Positions 6,310-9,937 of a stretch of DNA of 9,937 nt are shown one piece after another. Within the stretch, counting starts at the first letter, position 1, and every line of letters starts with the position of its first letter. Where the stretch lies: contig JAQVKV010000039.1 in NCBI GenBank assembly GCA_028694545.1, positions 1 through 9,937 of the forward strand, given 5' to 3'. Both the position numbers and the translations under genes were made by a program. The notes beneath the pieces are model-generated. The model did not search any database. It worked only from the letters and a program-made list of their open reading frames with translations, and was not told the DNA's origin. Source of the DNA: Zavarzinia sp. Its GTDB lineage: Bacteria > Pseudomonadota > Alphaproteobacteria > Zavarziniales > Zavarziniaceae.

Positions 6310-8454
6310 TTATTTCGTTTCCCGCAGGTGGAACAGGCGGTGCTTGTCGAGGGTCGTCGCGAAGCCGTCCGGCACCACGAAGGTGGTCGAGGCGGATTCG
6401 ATGATCGCGGGGCCCGTGATGTCGTTGCCGGCCAGAAGGGACTCCATCTGCCAGACGTCCGCTTCCACCCAGCGCTTGTGGCGATAGAACGGGCGCTTGC
6501 CGAGGAAGGCCTCCTTGGGCGGGGTCTTGCCGCCGTCCGGGTCTTCCGGCAGCACGGGCTTCTGCGTGGCGACAAGGCCGCGCATGATCACGCCGGTCGC
6601 GGAGAAGCCGAGTTCCGGCGACTTCGCGGAAGAGGCATAGACCCGGGCATAGGTCTCCTCGAAGGCATCGGTGATCTTCTGCCAGTCGTCCGCCGTGGCC
6701 GCCGTGGTGATGGGCGAGATGATCTCGAGATCATTGAGCTGGCCCATGTACTGCATGCGGTAGCCGGGCAGCAGGGTGATGTCTTCCGGGCGGAAGCCGT
6801 TGATCACGAATTCGTCGATCACCTTGGCGGCGAGTTCGGCCCAGGCTTCCTGCACCGTGCGGCAGGCCTCGACCTTCACCGCGTCGCTGGCGTCCGGCGA
6901 CACCGCGATATCGACACTCTTGTCGTAGCGGTATTCGAAATCGGCGCAGGCGCAGCCGAAGGCCGAGAAGCCCGCGGCCCAGGCCGGCACCACCACGTCC
7001 TTGAAGCCCAGACCTTCGGTGTAACCATAGGTGTGCACCGGGCCGGCGCCGCCGTAGGAGAAGCAGACGAAATCGGCCGGGTTGTAGCCCTTGGCGCTGA
7101 TGTTCGAGCGCAGATATTCATGCAGGTTGAGGTCGAGCAGCTCGATCACGCCCGCGGCCGCATCCTCGACCGAAAGGCCGAGGGGATCGGCGATCTGGGC
7201 CTTGATGTGCTGGCGTGCCCGCTCGACGTCGAGCTTGATCGCCCCGCCGAGGAAATTGTCCGGGTTCAGGTAGCCGAGCACGACGTGGCAGTCCGAAACC
7301 GAGACGGTGTCGAGCCCGCTATCCTTCCAGCAGGTGCCGACCCGGTAGCCGGCCGAATCCGGCCCCAGCTTGATCGAGCCCGAATAGGGATCGAGACGGA
7401 CGAAGGACCCCGCCCCCGCGCCGACCGAGTCCATGGCGACCAGCGGCAGGGAGAGAACGAGGCGCGCCATGTCCGGATCGGAGGCGATGGCGAAATTGCC
7501 CTTGGTGATCAGGGCCATGTCGAAGGAGGTGCCGCCGATGTCGGAACAGGCGATGTTCTCGTAGCCCAGCCGCTCGCCCAGCAGCTTCGAGCCGATCACG
7601 CCGCCGATCGGACCGGAGACGATGGTGCGCGCCAGTTCCTTCGCCTTCCACGAGATGGTGCCGCCATGGGTCGCCATCACGCGGAGATCGAATTTCGCGC
7701 CATGGGCCTTGAAGCGGTCGGAGACCTTCTTCAGGGTCTGGCGCGAAGGCTCGGCCGCGTAAGCCTCGAGGATCGTCGTGTTGATCCGGTGGCTTTCCTT
7801 GCGCGACGGGTAATAGTCGACCGAGGCGAAGACCGGAATATCGGCGCCCATCGCCTTCAGTTCGTCCCGGCAGACGTCGCGGGCGCGCTTCTCGCTGTCC
7901 TCGTTCTTGTGGGACTGGAGCAGGACGATGACTATCGCCCTGGCGCCGGCGGCGACCAGTTCGCGCGTCGCCTGGCGCACCTCGTCCTCGCGCAGCGGAA
8001 TGACGATCTCGCCCTGCACGTCGGTGCGTTCGGTCACGCCCCTTGTGCGGGACAGGGGCACCAGCGGCTCGTCATAGCGGTGGGTGTTCAGGTGCAGCCG
8101 TTCCTCGAGCGCGTAGCCGAGATAGGACTGGATCGCCCGCCCCATGGAATGGATCTGCTCGAACCCCTTGTTGCAGATCAGGCCGACGTCGAGGCCCTTT
8201 CTCTGCACCACGCGGTTCAGCATGGCCGTGCCCGAATAGACGCAGGTGACGAGTTCCGGATAGACGTCGTCCACGTCGCGCGCCCATTGGGCCAGCGCAT
8301 CCTGCGAGGATTCGAGGATCGCCAGGGATTCGTCCCCGGGATTGCTCTGCGCCTTGCCGACGACGAAGCGGCCGTCCTCGCGCACGAAGAACGTATCGGT
8401 CATCGTGCCCCCGGCATCGATGCCCATGACCTGGACGGTGGGTTGGCTTTGCAT
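6310..8454 (-). CDS. acxA: Acetone carboxylase beta subunit (hydantoinase A/oxoprolinase family, ATP-binding)
   Basis: A 714-residue HyuA-family ATPase subunit, matching the usual ~717 residues of AcxA. In the characterised enzyme it binds nucleotide and phosphorylates acetone and bicarbonate, with ATP going to AMP. It has the acetate-kinase-like fold signatures: GIDAGGTMTDTF at 11-22, SGPIGG at 280-285, SDIGGTSFD at 304-312 and SYGGAGPVH at 466-474. The N-terminal hydantoinase/oxoprolinase domain is about 8-215, the central domain about 230-520, and the C-terminal domain about 530-710. The start at 8454 is chosen over an upstream in-frame ATG at 8523. GGGAGGAA lies just upstream of 8454, homology starts there, and the 8523 extension would overlap the sigma-54 promoter at 8508-8522. 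It is the first gene of acxABC, with a predicted leader of about 42 nt. No signal peptide; cytoplasmic. Confidence 0.93.
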   Translation of the reverse strand: MQSQPTVQVMGIDAGGTMTDTFFVREDGRFVVGKAQSNPGDESLAILESSQDALAQWARDVDDVYPELVTCVYSGTAMLNRVVQRKGLDVGLICNKGFEQIHSMGRAIQSYLGYALEERLHLNTHRYDEPLVPLSRTRGVTERTDVQGEIVIPLREDEVRQATRELVAAGARAIVIVLLQSHKNEDSEKRARDVCRDELKAMGADIPVFASVDYYPSRKESHRINTTILEAYAAEPSRQTLKKVSDRFKAHGAKFDLRVMATHGGTISWKAKELARTIVSGPIGGVIGSKLLGERLGYENIACSDIGGTSFDMALITKGNFAIASDPDMARLVLSLPLVAMDSVGAGAGSFVRLDPYSGSIKLGPDSAGYRVGTCWKDSGLDTVSVSDCHVVLGYLNPDNFLGGAIKLDVERARQHIKAQIADPLGLSVEDAAAGVIELLDLNLHEYLRSNISAKGYNPADFVCFSYGGAGPVHTYGYTEGLGFKDVVVPAWAAGFSAFGCACADFEYRYDKSVDIAVSPDASDAVKVEACRTVQEAWAELAAKVIDEFVINGFRPEDITLLPGYRMQYMGQLNDLEIISPITTAATADDWQKITDAFEETYARVYASSAKSPELGFSATGVIMRGLVATQKPVLPEDPDGGKTPPKEAFLGKRPFYRHKRWVEADVWQMESLLAGNDITGPAIIESASTTFVVPDGFATTLDKHRLFHLRETK

Positions 8455-8456
8455 GG

Positions 8457-8464
8457 TTCCTCCC
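8457..8464 (-). promoter_or_regulatory. Shine-Dalgarno deciding the acxA start at 8454
   Basis: Minus-strand GGGAGGAA followed by CC and ATG (4 nt from GGAGG to the start codon). The upstream in-frame ATG at 8523 has no comparable site and lies upstream of the predicted transcription start. Confidence 0.75.
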
Positions 8465-8507
8465 GTTTCTGCGGACGGCTTGTTTCCCGCCGCGCAGAGC
8501 CATGGGG

Positions 8508-8522
8508 GCAACGGCCGTGCCA
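8508..8522 (-). promoter_or_regulatory. Sigma-54 (-24/-12) promoter of acxABC
   Basis: On the minus strand the sequence is TGGCACGGCCGTTGC. This is a complete match to the sigma-54 consensus TGGCACG-N4-TTGC with exact spacing. Taking the final C as -12 places the transcription start near 8496, giving a leader of about 42 nt to the acxA ATG. It fits the presence of a GAFTGA-containing activator in the same window. Confidence 0.93.
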
Positions 8523-8550
8523 ACCGCCGGCCGATACGATTCTTTCAATA

Positions 8551-8563
8551 AAATCAGTTGATT
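8551..8563 (-). promoter_or_regulatory. IHF-like binding site between promoter and enhancer
   Basis: Minus-strand AATCAACTGATTT matches the IHF consensus WATCAANNNNTTR at all but the last position. It lies in a short AT-rich island (8540-8570) of otherwise GC-rich DNA, centred about 61 bp upstream of the predicted start, between the -24 box and the upstream inverted repeats. That is the usual place for IHF to bend DNA in sigma-54 promoters. Confidence 0.55.
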
Positions 8564-8589
8564 AGGGAATTCAGGCCCGATCCGCCGAT

Positions 8590-8636
8590 GTGTCCGGACA
8601 CCTGTCCGTCCGGACGGGGTGACCGGATTCCGGTCA
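8590..8636. promoter_or_regulatory. Three phased inverted repeats, probable AcxR enhancer (UAS)
   Basis: Three adjacent dyads share a TCCGGA-type core. The first is GTGTCCGGACAC at 8590-8601, the second CCGTCCGGACGG at 8606-8617, both perfect. The third is TGACCGGA-T-TCCGGTCA at 8620-8636. Their centres are 16 and 16.5 bp apart and lie about 100, 116 and 132 bp upstream of the predicted acxA start. This position and symmetry fit a multi-dimer binding array for a Fis-type enhancer-binding protein. Assignment to AcxR is inference from context. The array also lies about 43 bp upstream of the candidate sspB -35 box, so influence on sspB is possible. Confidence 0.72.
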
Positions 8637-8678
8637 TGACGCAGCGCGGCGGAACCGGGCGGTCCCGGGGCGCGACGA

Positions 8679-8706
8679 TTGACTGCCCGCCCACAGTCGA
8701 TAGGGT
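8679..8706 (+). promoter_or_regulatory. Candidate sigma-70-type promoter of sspB
   Basis: TTGACT (8679-8684) is separated by 16 bp from TAGGGT (8701-8706), a weak -10. The predicted start would be near 8713, leaving a leader of about 29 nt. The element overlaps an imperfect dyad ATTGACTG (8678-8685) / CAGTCGAT (8694-8701), 7 of 8 pairs, which could be an operator. Confidence 0.38.
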
Positions 8707-8741
8707 GGGGCAAAGTGGCCCCTCAGGATCGAGTCAAGCGT

Positions 8742-9257
8742 ATGGCCAAGGACTACATGAATTACGGCGGCATGGTGCAGGACGCGCTGCGCGGCGTGGT
8801 GCGCCAGGCATTGACGCGCATCGCGGCGCAGGGCCTGCCGGGCAACCATCACCTCTACCTCTCGTTCAAGTCGAACGGGCCGGGCGTCGACATCCCGGAC
8901 TATCTGCGCGAGCGCTATCCGGACGAGATGACCATCGTGCTCCAGCATCAGTACTGGGGTCTCGAGGTGACGGACGAATGGTTCGCCGTGCAGTTCAACT
9001 TCAACAAGATGCCGGAACGCCTGCAGATTCCCTATGCGGCCATGACCGGCTTCTTCGATCCTTCCGTCCAGTTCGGCCTGCAGTTCCAGCCGACGGAAGA
9101 AGACGCGGCGGCGCGCCCGGCCGTGCCGGCGGGGGAACCCGCGGCCTTCGTCCCGGCGAAGCGCGAGGAAACGGCGGAAGACAAGCCCGCCGATACCCCA
9201 CCTTCGGATGAGAAGCGCGGCGAAGTCTTGACGCTGGACGCCTTCAGGAAGAAATAG
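8742..9257 (+). CDS. sspB: ClpXP adaptor protein SspB, alphaproteobacterial type
   Basis: A 171-residue cytoplasmic adaptor that captures ssrA-tagged and other substrates and delivers them to ClpX for degradation by ClpXP. The N-terminal [20 protein letters not shown] matches the alphaproteobacterial SspB start. The substrate-binding core (about 1-117) includes [25 protein letters not shown] and [21 protein letters not shown] flexible Ala/Pro/Glu-rich linker (about 118-158) leads to the tail [11 protein letters not shown] (161-171), the conserved ClpX-docking end in this group. ATG at 8742 is chosen because the N-terminal length then equals rhizobial homologues. The only SD-like AGGA is 13 nt away, so initiation signals are weak, and an alternative ATG at 8757 has AAGGA 4 nt upstream. 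It is transcribed divergently from acxA and 49 nt upstream of fum, so it could be co-transcribed with fum. Confidence 0.93.
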   Translation: MAKDYMNYGGMVQDALRGVVRQALTRIAAQGLPGNHHLYLSFKSNGPGVDIPDYLRERYPDEMTIVLQHQYWGLEVTDEWFAVQFNFNKMPERLQIPYAAMTGFFDPSVQFGLQFQPTEEDAAARPAVPAGEPAAFVPAKREETAEDKPADTPPSDEKRGEVLTLDAFRKK

Positions 9258-9280
9258 GGGCCCTAATCGCCCGCCCCTAT
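9254..9280 (+). other. Hairpin between sspB and fumarase
   Basis: An 8-bp inverted repeat, ATAGGGGC (9254-9261) and GCCCCTAT (9273-9280), with an 11-nt loop overlaps the sspB stop codon. There is no T tract after it, so it is at best a weak terminator or an mRNA 3'-end stabiliser within an sspB-fum transcript. Confidence 0.4.
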
Positions 9281-9306
9281 CACCCGCATTCGCAGAGGTT
9301 TCGGCC

Positions 9307-9937
9307 ATGACGGCGTTCGCCTATCAGGAAATGTTCGAGCACGATCCCGCCAACAAGGTGGAAACGCCCTGGCGCAAGATCACCTCGGACGGGGTCAAGG
9401 AGATCGTCGTCGGCGGAAAGCGCGTGCTCGAAGTGGCGCCCGAGGCGATCGAGGCCCTGACCTTCGCCGCCTATCGCGACGTCTCGCACCTGCTGCGCCC
9501 CGGCCACCTCGCCCAGCTCAAGCTGATCCTCGACGACCCGGAAGCCTCGGCCAACGACAGGTTCGTGGCGCTCGAACTCCTGAAGAACGCCAATGTCGCC
9601 GCCGGCATGGTGCTGCCGTCCTGCCAGGACACGGGCACGGCCATCATCATGGGCAAGCGCGGCCAATATGTCTGGACCGACGGCAAGGACGAGGAAGCAA
9701 TCTCGCGCGGGGTCGCCCGTACCTATACCGAGACCAATCTGCGCTATTCGCAGATGGCGCCCCTCGACATGTATCGGGAAAAGAACACGGGTAACAACCT
9801 GCCGGCGCAGATCGACCTCTATGCGACACCGGGTGACGAATACAAGTTCCTCTTCGTCGCCAAGGGCGGCGGTTCGGCCAACAAGACCTATCTCTACCAG
9901 GAGACCAAGGCCCTGCTGAACCCGGCCTCGCTGCTGA
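9307..9937 (+). CDS. fum: Fumarate hydratase class I (4Fe-4S), truncated by window edge
   Basis: Class I fumarase interconverts fumarate and malate in the TCA cycle, using an oxygen-sensitive 4Fe-4S cluster. The 210 visible residues match the N-terminal iron-sulfur domain of the FumA/FumB type (single chain, about 540-550 residues). [18 protein letters not shown] holds C106, equivalent to the first cluster cysteine C105 of E. coli FumA. It is followed by [26 protein letters not shown] and [19 protein letters not shown], all highly conserved substrate-site segments. The other two cluster cysteines would lie beyond the edge. ATG at 9307 has AGAGG 8 nt upstream. It follows sspB by 49 nt on the same strand. 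The frame is intact to the window end. Confidence 0.95.
   Translation, partial: MTAFAYQEMFEHDPANKVETPWRKITSDGVKEIVVGGKRVLEVAPEAIEALTFAAYRDVSHLLRPGHLAQLKLILDDPEASANDRFVALELLKNANVAAGMVLPSCQDTGTAIIMGKRGQYVWTDGKDEEAISRGVARTYTETNLRYSQMAPLDMYREKNTGNNLPAQIDLYATPGDEYKFLFVAKGGGSANKTYLYQETKALLNPASLL

Noticed and set aside
6328..8565. Open frame of 745 codons on the plus strand, antisense to acxA
   Set aside because: Same cause: a long GC-driven antisense frame over a strongly conserved gene. It also runs across the sigma-54 promoter.

Overview
This window looks like a chromosomal segment of a high-GC alphaproteobacterium. The clearest taxonomic signals are an SspB of the alphaproteobacterial type, with its short conserved C-terminal tail, and its position just upstream of a class I fumarase. 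The genus cannot be named from the sequence alone.

Layout, left to right. (1) Bases 1-1169, minus strand: the N-terminal ~390 residues of a biotin carboxylase, truncated by the window edge. It probably belongs to a large fused acyl-CoA carboxylase. (2) 1170-1455: a divergent intergenic region with a perfect 14-bp palindrome. (3) 1456-3372, plus strand: a sigma-54-dependent AcoR/AcxR-type activator with a GAF sensor, an AAA+ domain containing GAFTGA, and a Fis-type HTH. (4) 3385-3416: a Rho-independent terminator that works on the minus strand. (5) 8454 down to 3434, minus strand: a compact three-gene operon, acxA-acxB-acxC, encoding the beta, alpha and gamma subunits of ATP-dependent acetone carboxylase. 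The gaps are 19 and 22 nt. (6) 8455-8741: a regulatory intergenic region. It holds a perfect -24/-12 sigma-54 promoter for acxABC, an IHF-like site, and three evenly spaced inverted repeats about 100-132 bp upstream of the predicted start, the likely AcxR enhancer. (7) 8742-9257, plus strand: the ClpXP adaptor SspB. (8) 9307 to the right edge, plus strand: class I (4Fe-4S) fumarate hydratase, truncated.

How the genes work together: AcxR probably senses acetone or a related ligand or state through its GAF domain. It would bind the inverted repeats and, with IHF bending the DNA, drive sigma-54 RNA polymerase at the acxA promoter. AcxABC then carboxylates acetone to acetoacetate at the cost of ATP. 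Genes for activating acetoacetate to its CoA ester are not in the window. The acx block lies beside the housekeeping genes sspB and fum, which suggests an accessory metabolic module next to core genes. I see no mobile element, tRNA, rRNA or CRISPR array. The system belongs to a known family. The least described parts are the enhancer architecture, the tail-to-tail placement of the regulator, and the adjacent fused-type biotin carboxylase.
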